From Virgibacillus sp. 7505 (GTDB lineage Bacteria > Bacillota > Bacilli > Bacillales > Amphibacillaceae): 64,000 nucleotides of DNA. The DNA lies in contig NZ_NPBF01000004.1 of NCBI RefSeq assembly GCF_002272135.1, forward strand, positions 186,001 through 250,000. The letters run 5' to 3'. A program made the translations under genes and the position numbers. Below are positions 26,253 through 34,035 of this stretch, in pieces (position 1 is the stretch's first letter; every line of letters starts with the position of its first letter). The notes below the pieces were generated by a model, which had not been told where the DNA came from, ran no database searches, and worked only from the letters and a program-made list of their open reading frames with translations.

Positions 26253-27040
26253 GTCAGCCTCCGAAGAAGACGATTCCGAAACCGCCTACCAGAATTAAGC
26301 ATTATCTGACAGCGGCAATCGTACTTGCCCTGCTTGCCTTAAGTTATATTCAAACTGGCTCAAGCTTCATGGATTTGATTACGAACCGTGATCAAATGGC
26401 CAGCCTTATCATCGATATGTTCCCGCCAGACTGGGCTTATTTTGAAAACATCATCGAACCGATGCTCGAGACGATCCGCATGGCTGTCATCGGGACGACA
26501 TTCGGAGCTATCATCTCCGTACCAGTAATTCTGCTATGTGCTAACAACGTAAACCGGATACCTTGGATCTCTTATCCGGCGCGATTTGTACTGAACTTGA
26601 TTAGAACAGTTCCAGAACTATTGCTAGCCGCAATCTTCGTAGCAATTTTTGGTTTAGGCATGATTCCTGGTATCTTTGCTCTGACAATCTTCTCCGTGGG
26701 GATTATCGCAAAATTGACATATGAATCTGTCGAAGGAATCGACAAGGGACCTATGGAAGCCATGACAGCGGTTGGTGCGAATAAAGTCCAGTGGATCACT
26801 TTCGCTATCATTCCGCAGGCTGCTGCCTATTTCGTTTCGTATGTGCTGTATACATTCGAAGTGAATATCCGTGCCGCTGCCATCCTTGGCCTTGTAGGAG
26901 CTGGTGGTATCGGTCTTTACTACGACAGCAACCTTGGTTTCTTGAATTATCCACGTGTCAATACCTTGATCATTGCGACACTTGCCGTTGTGTTGATCAT
27001 CGATTATGTGAGTAACAAACTACGGGAGAAATTACTATGA
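26249..27040 (+). CDS. phnE: Phosphonate-type ABC importer permease, first copy
   Basis: 263 residues, about six membrane helices, with the BPD-permease EAA loop near [15 protein letters not shown] that docks PhnC. C-terminal [13 protein letters not shown] is typical of PhnE. ATGA overlaps on both sides show translational coupling. It probably forms a heterodimer with the second PhnE. Confidence 0.93.
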   Translation: MSQPPKKTIPKPPTRIKHYLTAAIVLALLALSYIQTGSSFMDLITNRDQMASLIIDMFPPDWAYFENIIEPMLETIRMAVIGTTFGAIISVPVILLCANNVNRIPWISYPARFVLNLIRTVPELLLAAIFVAIFGLGMIPGIFALTIFSVGIIAKLTYESVEGIDKGPMEAMTAVGANKVQWITFAIIPQAAAYFVSYVLYTFEVNIRAAAILGLVGAGGIGLYYDSNLGFLNYPRVNTLIIATLAVVLIIDYVSNKLREKLL

Positions 27041-27849
27041 GCCAATTACCTACACATACTGTCGATAAACCGAAAGGCCGCGGTAAAAAGGTCTTCAACC
27101 GTGTGTTGATCCTAGTTATCCTGGCTGCCATCTATGTTTGGGCTTTTTCTGGGATAGAAGAATTTGAAATCAAGGAAACTGCCGGTCAGATTTCCAAGGC
27201 GATTTTCGATGGTATCATCCATCCGGACTGGGCATTCGTCAATGAAGAGGAAGGCCTTATCTTCGGATTGATCGATACACTTGCCATCTCCATCCTTGGT
27301 ACGTTCATTTCTGCTATTCTTACGATACCATTCGGTTTCTGGGCCGCGAGCCGCCGTGATAAATCCGGCTTCTTCGTTACTGGCCTGGGCCGATTCGTAC
27401 TTAGCTTCATCCGTGTATTCCCAGAGGTTGTCCTGGCGATTATCTTCATTAAAGCAGTCGGCCCTGGATCATTTGCCGGTGTACTTGCCTTGGGTCTGCA
27501 CTCCATCGGGATGCTCGGTAAACTATTTGCTGAGGAAGTAGAAGCAATCGATCATGGGCCACGTGAAGCCTTGATCGCAACAGGTGCTAATCGTATCCAG
27601 GTACTTGTCTATTCTGTATTCCCGCAAGTACTGCCTGGTTTCATCTCCTATACACTCTATCGTTTCGAACTGAATGTCCGTGGAGCTTCCATCCTCGGTA
27701 TTATCGGCGCAGGTGGTATCGGAGCACCGCTTATCTTCGCTTTGACTTCCCGTAACTGGCCGCGAGTTGGTGTCATTTTGCTTGGTATCATTATATTGGT
27801 ATCCGTTATTGATTTAATCTCCGGCTATTTACGTAAAAAGATCGTATAA
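27037..27849 (+). CDS. phnE: Phosphonate-type ABC importer permease, second copy
   Basis: 270 residues, same fold as the preceding permease: EAA loop GPREALIATGANRIQ and C-terminal IGAGGIGAPLIFAL. Two diverged PhnE genes in tandem are common in Firmicutes (phnE1/phnE2). Last gene of the phnDCEE operon, closed by a strong terminator. Confidence 0.93.
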   Translation: MSQLPTHTVDKPKGRGKKVFNRVLILVILAAIYVWAFSGIEEFEIKETAGQISKAIFDGIIHPDWAFVNEEEGLIFGLIDTLAISILGTFISAILTIPFGFWAASRRDKSGFFVTGLGRFVLSFIRVFPEVVLAIIFIKAVGPGSFAGVLALGLHSIGMLGKLFAEEVEAIDHGPREALIATGANRIQVLVYSVFPQVLPGFISYTLYRFELNVRGASILGIIGAGGIGAPLIFALTSRNWPRVGVILLGIIILVSVIDLISGYLRKKIV

Positions 27850-27851
27850 AG

Positions 27852-27888
27852 AAAACAGCGATTCTGCTTTGAACAGAATCGCTGTTTT
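27852..27888. terminator. Bidirectional terminator, phn operon / nitroreductase
   Basis: 15-bp perfect stem AAAACAGCGATTCTG / CAGAATCGCTGTTTT with a 7-base loop and T-runs both ways. Confidence 0.92.
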
Positions 27889-28452
27889 TTAGTTCAATAC
27901 AGTTGTACGTTCGCTTGCAGGCACTCTTGGCTTCGCTTTCGGTTCCTTCCCGATAAATCCGACTTGCAGGAGTCCGATATTACGCTCCCCTGGCCTGATT
28001 TGCAGTAATTCCCTCGCATCTGCATTCTCAAGCAATGCATTCGTCTTCCAGATCGTCCCGATGCCTTTTTCCCAAGCAAGCAGACTGAAATTCTGGATCA
28101 GCATACTGGCAGAAGCATAATCTTCTTCCCGGAATTTCATTTGTGTATTTTCCTCTAGGACGACCGCAATCCAAAGCGGGACATCGGTAATCTTCCTTCT
28201 TAGCGCCTCTGCTTTTTTCTCTTTCTCTTCGGCAGTTGCAGCACCTTTCGCCCCTTGCTTCGCATTGATGTCCCCAAGCCTTTGTTTCGTATCGCCATCA
28301 ATCAGGATGAAACGCCATGGCTGCGTCATCTTATGATTTGGCACCCAAACTGCTATATCAAGCAATTTCTGTATCTCCTCGTAAGAGATCCTTTTACTCG
28401 TATCATAATTCGTTATGGATCTTCTGTCCTTAATCAGCTGCTCCAATTGCAT
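27889..28452 (-). CDS. Nitroreductase-family FMN protein
   Basis: 187 residues, a compact NfnB/YdjA-type flavin reductase. The N-terminal FMN-phosphate contact RRSI is at residues 10-13, with PNHKMTQPWRF and the C-terminal GLLQVGFIGKEP. It reduces quinones, nitro compounds or similar with NAD(P)H; the substrate is unknown. I start at the ATG at 28452 with GAGGAGTGA upstream; the frame is open 29 codons further, across the Fur-like box. The box at 28493 suggests iron control. Confidence 0.87.
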   Translation of the reverse strand: MQLEQLIKDRRSITNYDTSKRISYEEIQKLLDIAVWVPNHKMTQPWRFILIDGDTKQRLGDINAKQGAKGAATAEEKEKKAEALRRKITDVPLWIAVVLEENTQMKFREEDYASASMLIQNFSLLAWEKGIGTIWKTNALLENADARELLQIRPGERNIGLLQVGFIGKEPKAKPRVPASERTTVLN

Positions 28453-28492
28453 CTGTCTCACTCCTCTTCCCATCTCCGTGCTTTTCTTTAAT

Positions 28493-28507
28493 TGAAAATC
28501 ATTATCA
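28493..28507 (-). promoter_or_regulatory. Fur-type box upstream of the nitroreductase
   Basis: Minus strand TGATAATGATTTTCA, one mismatch to the Bacillus Fur 7-1-7 inverted repeat TGATAATNATTATCA. It lies 41 bases before the chosen start codon. Confidence 0.75.
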
Positions 28508-28627
28508 ATATCATATCTGAATATTCCATACACTGTCAATGTGCGAGTAATTTGGAAAAAATCTTACTTTTTTATGAAACTTTTCGGATAACGCTTGAAC
28601 AGACACCAATTTTGTGACAATATAAAT

Positions 28628-28646
28628 GATAACGAATCTCATTCTC
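28628..28646 (+). promoter_or_regulatory. Fur-type box upstream of the siderophore ATPase gene
   Basis: GATAACGAATCTCATTCTC agrees with the 19-bp Fur consensus at 14 of 19 positions. It lies 32 bases before the start codon at 28679. Confidence 0.68.
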
Positions 28647-28678
28647 AAAGCAACGAGAAGAGGAAAGGGGTACCAGTA

Positions 28679-29512
28679 ATGGGACGTTTACAGACGGAAT
28701 TACTCGAAGTAGCCTATGGAGATAAATCAATCGTAAAAGATTTGACTATAGAAATACCTAAAGGAAAGATTACAGCTCTTGTCGGAGCGAATGGTTCCGG
28801 CAAATCCACTATACTTAAAACGATGGCACGTGTCATGAAACCGAAGAACGGCACGGTACTATTGGACGGGAAAAGTATCCATAAACAATCAACGAAGGCT
28901 GTCGCGAAGCAGCTTGCCATCCTGCCGCAGAATCCTGTTGCACCCGAGGGTTTGACAGTGTCTGAGCTTGTTGCATATGGCCGCTATCCCCATCAGAAAG
29001 GCTTCGGCACACTTACTTCTTATGATAAGGAAGTCATAGCTTGGGCAATCGAAGTGACAGCAATGGAAGATTTCGCACAGCGTGCGGTCGATCAGCTTTC
29101 CGGCGGACAGCGTCAGCGCGCTTGGATTGCAATGGCATTGGCACAAGAAACAGAGACTCTCTTCCTTGATGAGCCGACGACATTCCTTGATATGGCGCAT
29201 CAGCTGGAAGTGCTTATGCTGCTGCATAAACTGAATCGTGAAGAAAATCGCACAATTGTCATGGTCGTACATGATCTCAATCATGCGACACGTTATGCAG
29301 ATCATATGATTGCTATCAAAAAGGGACAGGTCATTTGTGAAGGTTCACCCGCTGAAACCGTCACTGCGGAAAACCTGCGGGAAGTATTCAATATCGAAGC
29401 TGATGTGATCATCGACCCGCGTTCAGGAGTGCCTCTTTGCTTGCCATATAATATTCTCGGAAGTACCGCTCCTGTTGAGCCAGAACGTATGATGGAGAAA
29501 ACTTTAGCATAA
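28679..29512 (+). CDS. yusV: Iron-siderophore ABC importer ATP-binding protein (YusV-like)
   Basis: 277 residues of the FecE/FhuC class. Walker [10 protein letters not shown] (37-45), signature [10 protein letters not shown], Walker [14 protein letters not shown]-loop VVHDLNH. No permease or binding protein lies beside it. In B. subtilis YusV is likewise an orphan ATPase shared by several siderophore importers (bacillibactin, schizokinen systems); the same is inferred here. Start at 28679 after AGAGGAAAGGGG; the longer frame to 28595 runs through the Fur-like box. Confidence 0.92.
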   Translation: MGRLQTELLEVAYGDKSIVKDLTIEIPKGKITALVGANGSGKSTILKTMARVMKPKNGTVLLDGKSIHKQSTKAVAKQLAILPQNPVAPEGLTVSELVAYGRYPHQKGFGTLTSYDKEVIAWAIEVTAMEDFAQRAVDQLSGGQRQRAWIAMALAQETETLFLDEPTTFLDMAHQLEVLMLLHKLNREENRTIVMVVHDLNHATRYADHMIAIKKGQVICEGSPAETVTAENLREVFNIEADVIIDPRSGVPLCLPYNILGSTAPVEPERMMEKTLA

Positions 29513-29548
29513 ATAAAACGCGTTGCAGCTTTCTGCAACGCGTTTTAT
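29513..29548. terminator. Bidirectional terminator, yusV / ansR
   Basis: 16-bp perfect stem ATAAAACGCGTTGCAG / CTGCAACGCGTTTTAT with a 4-base loop between convergent genes. Confidence 0.92.
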
Positions 29549-29877
29549 AATGCCTGCTCTTCTTCGATTTGTCTTGTTGCTCGGATAAAAGCTATTGCTC
29601 CGCCTATCTCCTTTTCGGTCATCTTCCTTTGATCGACTGACAGCTCTGTATTCCCCCGCTCTGTCAGCTCCAGACTTCTATCAAAATGACGTCCCAGCAA
29701 ATCGTCACAGCTTGTTCCAAATAAGTCTGCCAGCATAATCAGTGCCTCAAATGACGGACGCCGATATCCGGATTCGTAGCCTGCATATGTGCTCTTGGCT
29801 ATACCAAGACGGTCTGCGGTATCTTGCAGCGACCAATTTTTCTTTTTCCTTAATTCAGATAACCGATCCAGATTCAT
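29545..29877 (-). CDS. ansR: XRE-family repressor of the ans operon
   Basis: 110 residues (116 if the ATG at 29895 is used; both have purine-rich ribosome sites). The N-terminal helix-turn-helix (about residues 5-60) reads LRKKKNWSLQDTADRLGI...STYAGYESGYRRPS, very close to what I recall of B. subtilis AnsR. AnsR represses the asparagine-use operon in the absence of asparagine. Divergent from ansA, with a strong inverted repeat over the ansA promoter between them. Confidence 0.93.
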   Translation of the reverse strand: MNLDRLSELRKKKNWSLQDTADRLGIAKSTYAGYESGYRRPSFEALIMLADLFGTSCDDLLGRHFDRSLELTERGNTELSVDQRKMTEKEIGGAIAFIRATRQIEEEQAL

Positions 29878-29949
29878 CCTACTTCCCCCGCTCATTTTTC
29901 CTTCCTATTATTATAGCATCGTTTCGTACGCGATACGAATAATATAATC

Positions 29950-29987
29950 TTGATTAACCCTAATACCTTCTCTATAATTAGGGTTAA
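29950..29987 (+). promoter_or_regulatory. ansA promoter with candidate AnsR operator
   Basis: -35 TTGATT (29950-29955), 17-base spacer, -10 TATAAT (29973-29978). An 11-bp perfect inverted repeat TTAACCCTAAT (29954-29964) / ATTAGGGTTAA (29977-29987) covers both promoter elements. Repressor binding there would block RNA polymerase. Confidence 0.82.
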
Positions 29988-30038
29988 AGTACGCAATTAG
30001 CGAATAACATTTTGAGATAGATAGAAGAGGTGCAGGGA

Positions 30039-31034
30039 ATGAAGAAGCTATTATTACTTACCACCGGCGGCACCATTGCATCAGTCGAAGGAACAAATGG
30101 CCTGTCACCGGCTGTAGATGCGAATGAATTATTAAGCTATGTTTCCAATATGGATAATGATTATACAATGGAAACAATCTCGCTTATGAATCTGGACAGC
30201 ACAAACATGCAGCCGGAAGATTGGGTGACGATGGCAGAGGCAGTCAAAGAACATTATGATGCTTACGATGGCTTTGTCATCACGCACGGAACCGATACGA
30301 TGGCTTATACGGCAGCAGCTCTATCCTATATGCTGCAAAACGCAAACAAACCGATTGTGATCACCGGATCGCAAATCCCGATTACGTTCCAAAAAACAGA
30401 CGCCAAGAAAAATATCAAGGATGCCATCCGCTTTGCTTGTGAAGAAGTTGGCGGCGTCTATGTTGTATTTGATGGCCGAGTTATACAAGGAACACGGGCA
30501 ATCAAGCTCCGAACGAAAAGCTATGATGCATTTGAAAGCATCAATTACCCGTACATCGCCTTCATCCATGAAGATGAGGTCGAATACAATAAAAAAATTC
30601 AAAGCGAAAAAGTCCCGTTTACCGTTGATACTTCCCTCTGTACTGATGTACTCTTATTAAGGTTGTATCCGGGCTTGAAGCCCGAGATATTGGATGCTTT
30701 AGGAAGCATGTATAAAGGAATAGTAATCGAGAGCTATGGCAGCGGCGGTATTCCATTCGAGGGACGCGACCTTCTCCAAAAGATAAACGAATTGGTGGAA
30801 AGAGGCATTATCGTCGTCATCACTACACAATGCCTGGAAGAAGGCGAAGACATGAGTATCTACGAAGTCGGCCGGCGCATCAACCAGGATTTGGTGATTC
30901 GTTCAAGCAATATGAACACAGAGGCAATCGTACCGAAACTCATGTGGGCACTAGGCCAATCCACTGATCTTAAAGAAGTGAAACGCATGATGGAAACACC
31001 GATCGCTGAAGATATTACTATATGGCCCTCTTAA
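30039..31034 (+). CDS. ansA: L-asparaginase
   Basis: 331 residues, type I-like, no signal peptide, so cytoplasmic. Hydrolyses asparagine to aspartate and ammonia. First catalytic Thr12 in TTGGTIAS and the second Thr85-Asp86 pair in THGTDTMAY. Start at the ATG at 30039, 8 bases after GAAGAGG; a GTG three codons upstream is possible. First gene of ansA-ansB-mleN. Confidence 0.96.
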   Translation: MKKLLLLTTGGTIASVEGTNGLSPAVDANELLSYVSNMDNDYTMETISLMNLDSTNMQPEDWVTMAEAVKEHYDAYDGFVITHGTDTMAYTAAALSYMLQNANKPIVITGSQIPITFQKTDAKKNIKDAIRFACEEVGGVYVVFDGRVIQGTRAIKLRTKSYDAFESINYPYIAFIHEDEVEYNKKIQSEKVPFTVDTSLCTDVLLLRLYPGLKPEILDALGSMYKGIVIESYGSGGIPFEGRDLLQKINELVERGIIVVITTQCLEEGEDMSIYEVGRRINQDLVIRSSNMNTEAIVPKLMWALGQSTDLKEVKRMMETPIAEDITIWPS

Positions 31035-31059
31035 ATAAGTGAAAAGGAAGGTTCAGTTC

Positions 31060-32487
31060 ATGGCAGACTTACAAGAGAACTACCGGATTGAGAAAGACTT
31101 TCTGGGAGAAAAACAAATTATAAAGGATGCCTATTACGGCATTCAAACGCTGCGTGCGTCAGAGAATTTCCCTATAACGGGTTACCGCATCCATGAAGAA
31201 ATGATCAAAGCACTTGGTATCGTGAAAAAGTCAGCTGCTCTTGCCAATATGGATGTAAAACGCTTGTATGAAGGACTCGGCAATGCAATTGTTCAAGCAT
31301 CAGATGAAATCATTAACGGCCAATGGCATGATCAATTTATCGTAGATCCAATCCAAGGCGGTGCTGGAACTTCTATTAATATGAATGCGAATGAAGTCAT
31401 CACGAACCGCGCCCTGGAAATCCTCGGTCATGAAAAAGGCGATTATCAGCATTTAAGCCCAAACACACATGTAAATATGTCTCAATCGACGAATGATGTA
31501 TTTCCGACAGCCATCCATATTTCGACATTGAATATGCTTGAGAAATTACTCGATACGATGGAATATATGCAGCAGGAATTCAAGAAGAAAGCAAAACAAT
31601 TCGATTCTGTCATCAAAATGGGGCGTACGCATCTTCAGGATGCAGTGCCGATTCGTTTAGGACAGGAATTCGAAGCGTATAGCCGTGTGCTGGAAAGAGA
31701 TATCAAACGAATCAAGCAGTCCCGTCAGCATCTGTACGAGGTCAATATGGGAGCAACAGCGGTCGGTACAGGTTTGAATGCAAACCCGAAATATATCGAA
31801 CATGTTGTCGAACATTTGGCTGCCAACAGCGGCCTGCCGCTTGTAACTGCTGAAAATCTTGTCGATGCAACACAGAATACGGATGCCTATACCGAGGTTT
31901 CCGCTTCTCTGAAGGTTTGTATGATGAACATGTCCAAGATTGCCAATGACCTACGCTTGATGGCTTCTGGCCCGAGAGCAGGACTGAACGAAATCAACTT
32001 GCCGGCACGTCAGCCAGGATCATCCATCATGCCTGGGAAAGTGAATCCAGTCATGGCTGAGATGATCAACCAAATCGCATTCCAAGTAATCGGCAATGAT
32101 AACACGATTTGCCTGGCATCCGAAGCTGGACAGCTGGAATTGAATGTCATGGAACCTGTGCTTGTGTTCAACCTATTGCAGTCCATCAGCATCATGAATA
32201 ACGGCTTCCGCTCCTTCACCGATAACTGTTTGATCGGCATTGAGGCAAATGAAGCTTTATTGAAGGAATACGTAGATAAAAGTGTTGGCTTGCTAACGGC
32301 AGTCAATCCGCATTTAGGCTATGAAGTTGCAGCACGGATTGCACGTGAAGCGATCCTTACTGGTAAATCTATCCGTGAACTTTGCCTCCAATATGATGTC
32401 TTAACTGAAGAAGAGCTTGATATTATCTTAAATCCTTACGAAATGACAAAACCGGGTATTGCAGGCGAGGAGCTTTTTGATAGATAA
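31060..32487 (+). CDS. ansB: Aspartate ammonia-lyase
   Basis: 475 residues. Converts aspartate to fumarate and ammonia, the next step after AnsA. Family signature GSSIMPGKVNPV and the substrate regions GAGTSINMNANEV and HVNMSQSTNDV are intact. Start at 31060 after AAGGAAGG. 25 bases after ansA. Confidence 0.97.
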   Translation: MADLQENYRIEKDFLGEKQIIKDAYYGIQTLRASENFPITGYRIHEEMIKALGIVKKSAALANMDVKRLYEGLGNAIVQASDEIINGQWHDQFIVDPIQGGAGTSINMNANEVITNRALEILGHEKGDYQHLSPNTHVNMSQSTNDVFPTAIHISTLNMLEKLLDTMEYMQQEFKKKAKQFDSVIKMGRTHLQDAVPIRLGQEFEAYSRVLERDIKRIKQSRQHLYEVNMGATAVGTGLNANPKYIEHVVEHLAANSGLPLVTAENLVDATQNTDAYTEVSASLKVCMMNMSKIANDLRLMASGPRAGLNEINLPARQPGSSIMPGKVNPVMAEMINQIAFQVIGNDNTICLASEAGQLELNVMEPVLVFNLLQSISIMNNGFRSFTDNCLIGIEANEALLKEYVDKSVGLLTAVNPHLGYEVAARIAREAILTGKSIRELCLQYDVLTEEELDIILNPYEMTKPGIAGEELFDR

Positions 32488-32504
32488 TAGAAAAATGTGC
32501 GTGC

Positions 32505-32530
32505 GACCTATTTCTTTAAAAAAATAGGTC
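32505..32530 (+). terminator. Weak hairpin between ansB and mleN
   Basis: 9-bp stem GACCTATTT / AAATAGGTC with an 8-base A-rich loop, within a wider GTGCG...CGCAT pairing. No good T-run, so probably only attenuates. Confidence 0.45.
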
Positions 32531-32596
32531 ACAGGGCGCATGTTTATCCGTTTCTATTTGTAAGCGGGTTCATTATTATTTTTAGGAGGACTGGTT

Positions 32597-33994
32597 TTGA
32601 AAGAAGCAAGATTACCAAAAATTACTGAGATAATCATCATACTAGGAATATTTCTAGCGCTTGTATTATCATTCACAGTCTATCTTGACCTGCCGATTCA
32701 GCTGGCAATTTTCATATCATGGTTTGTTGTCATCATACTTGGCATACGACTTGGTCACCGGTATCAGGACTTGCAGAAATCGATTATGGGCGGTATATCG
32801 AACGGATTGGAAGCAATCCTGATTCTTGTTGCCGTTGGAGCATTGATTGGTACATGGATCGCCGGTGGTGTCGTACCGACATTAATATACTATGGTCTTG
32901 AATTCATTCACCCTAGTATCTTCCTGCTTGCAACCTTGATCATCTGTTCCATCATGTCCGTCGCTACAGGAACATCCTGGGGAACCGCTGGTACAGCTGG
33001 TATCGCGATGATGGCGATCGGCGAAGGACTAGGTATGCCGCTGCCGCTAGTAGCTGGAGCAGTACTGTCCGGATCTTATTTCGGGGATAAGCTCTCCCCT
33101 TTGTCTGATAGTACAGTGCTTGCTGCATCTCTCTCCAAGGTAGATGTATTGGAACATGTTCGAGCTATGCTGTTCCTGTCACTACCAGCGTTCGTCATCA
33201 CGGCTATTCTTTTTACAGGGGCTGGATTCCTCTATGCTGGCGATGATATAGACCAAGCAAGGGTAGATTCACTCAAAACTGCTTTGTTAAATAACTTTGA
33301 TATCAGCATCCTTATGCTGATCCCAGCGATAGCAGTACTTGTTTTACTGGCCATGAAGAAACCATCCTTGCCGGTAATCGTTACCGGAGCCCTGCTGGGC
33401 GCGATTTGGGCATCCCTGTTCCAGGGAATGAATTTCGCAGAAGCGCTTGGCACTGCTTATAATGGCTTCTCAATAGACACAGGTGTGAACTTCATTGATG
33501 GCATCCTCAACCGAGGCGGCGTAATGGGTATGCTCGACACACTGATGGTCATCATCTTCGGTCTTGGTTTCGGTGGATTACTGGAGAGGCTTGGCGTCCT
33601 GCAGGTTATCGTTTCCACTTTCGAAAAGAAACTTGTATCAGCAGGCAATACGACAGTAGCTACACTTATAGTTGCATTCCTTGGTAATGTACTTGGCTGT
33701 GCCATGTATGTTGCCTTGATCCTAACACCAAAAATGATGGAAAAAACGTACGACAGGCAGCAGCTTGACCGTCGTGTTCTGTCCCGTAACACAGAAGTCG
33801 GCGGTACATTGACATCCGGTATGGTACCTTGGTCAGACAATGGCATATACATGGCTGGTATTCTTGGCGTTTCTACATTATCCTATCTGCCTTTCATGTG
33901 GCTGAGTTTTGTAGCTATCGGACTTGCAATCATTTACGGTTACACCGGAAAGTTCATTTGGTATAATAAAGAAAAAACAGCAGCCGAAAGCTAA
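32597..33994 (+). CDS. mleN: NhaC-family antiporter, malate/lactate type
   Basis: 465 residues, about twelve membrane helices. NhaC-family core GTSWGTAGTAGIAMM and SGSYFGDKLSPLSDST. In B. subtilis the gene after ansB is mleN (malate-2H+/Na+-lactate antiporter); position and family make this the ortholog. With AnsA and AnsB yielding fumarate and then malate, exchange of C4/C3 acids fits the operon. The malic enzyme gene mleA that follows in B. subtilis is absent. The start is TTG at 32597 after AGGAGG. Confidence 0.9.
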   Translation: MKEARLPKITEIIIILGIFLALVLSFTVYLDLPIQLAIFISWFVVIILGIRLGHRYQDLQKSIMGGISNGLEAILILVAVGALIGTWIAGGVVPTLIYYGLEFIHPSIFLLATLIICSIMSVATGTSWGTAGTAGIAMMAIGEGLGMPLPLVAGAVLSGSYFGDKLSPLSDSTVLAASLSKVDVLEHVRAMLFLSLPAFVITAILFTGAGFLYAGDDIDQARVDSLKTALLNNFDISILMLIPAIAVLVLLAMKKPSLPVIVTGALLGAIWASLFQGMNFAEALGTAYNGFSIDTGVNFIDGILNRGGVMGMLDTLMVIIFGLGFGGLLERLGVLQVIVSTFEKKLVSAGNTTVATLIVAFLGNVLGCAMYVALILTPKMMEKTYDRQQLDRRVLSRNTEVGGTLTSGMVPWSDNGIYMAGILGVSTLSYLPFMWLSFVAIGLAIIYGYTGKFIWYNKEKTAAES

Positions 33995-34032
33995 AAAACA
34001 CCTTCAAGCAATAATTGCTTGAAGGTGTTTTT
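33994..34032. terminator. Bidirectional terminator, mleN / yhcR-like gene
   Basis: 18-19-bp stem AAAAACACCTTCAAGCAA / TTGCTTGAAGGTGTTTTT, tiny loop, between convergent genes. Confidence 0.92.
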
Positions 34033-34035
34033 GCA

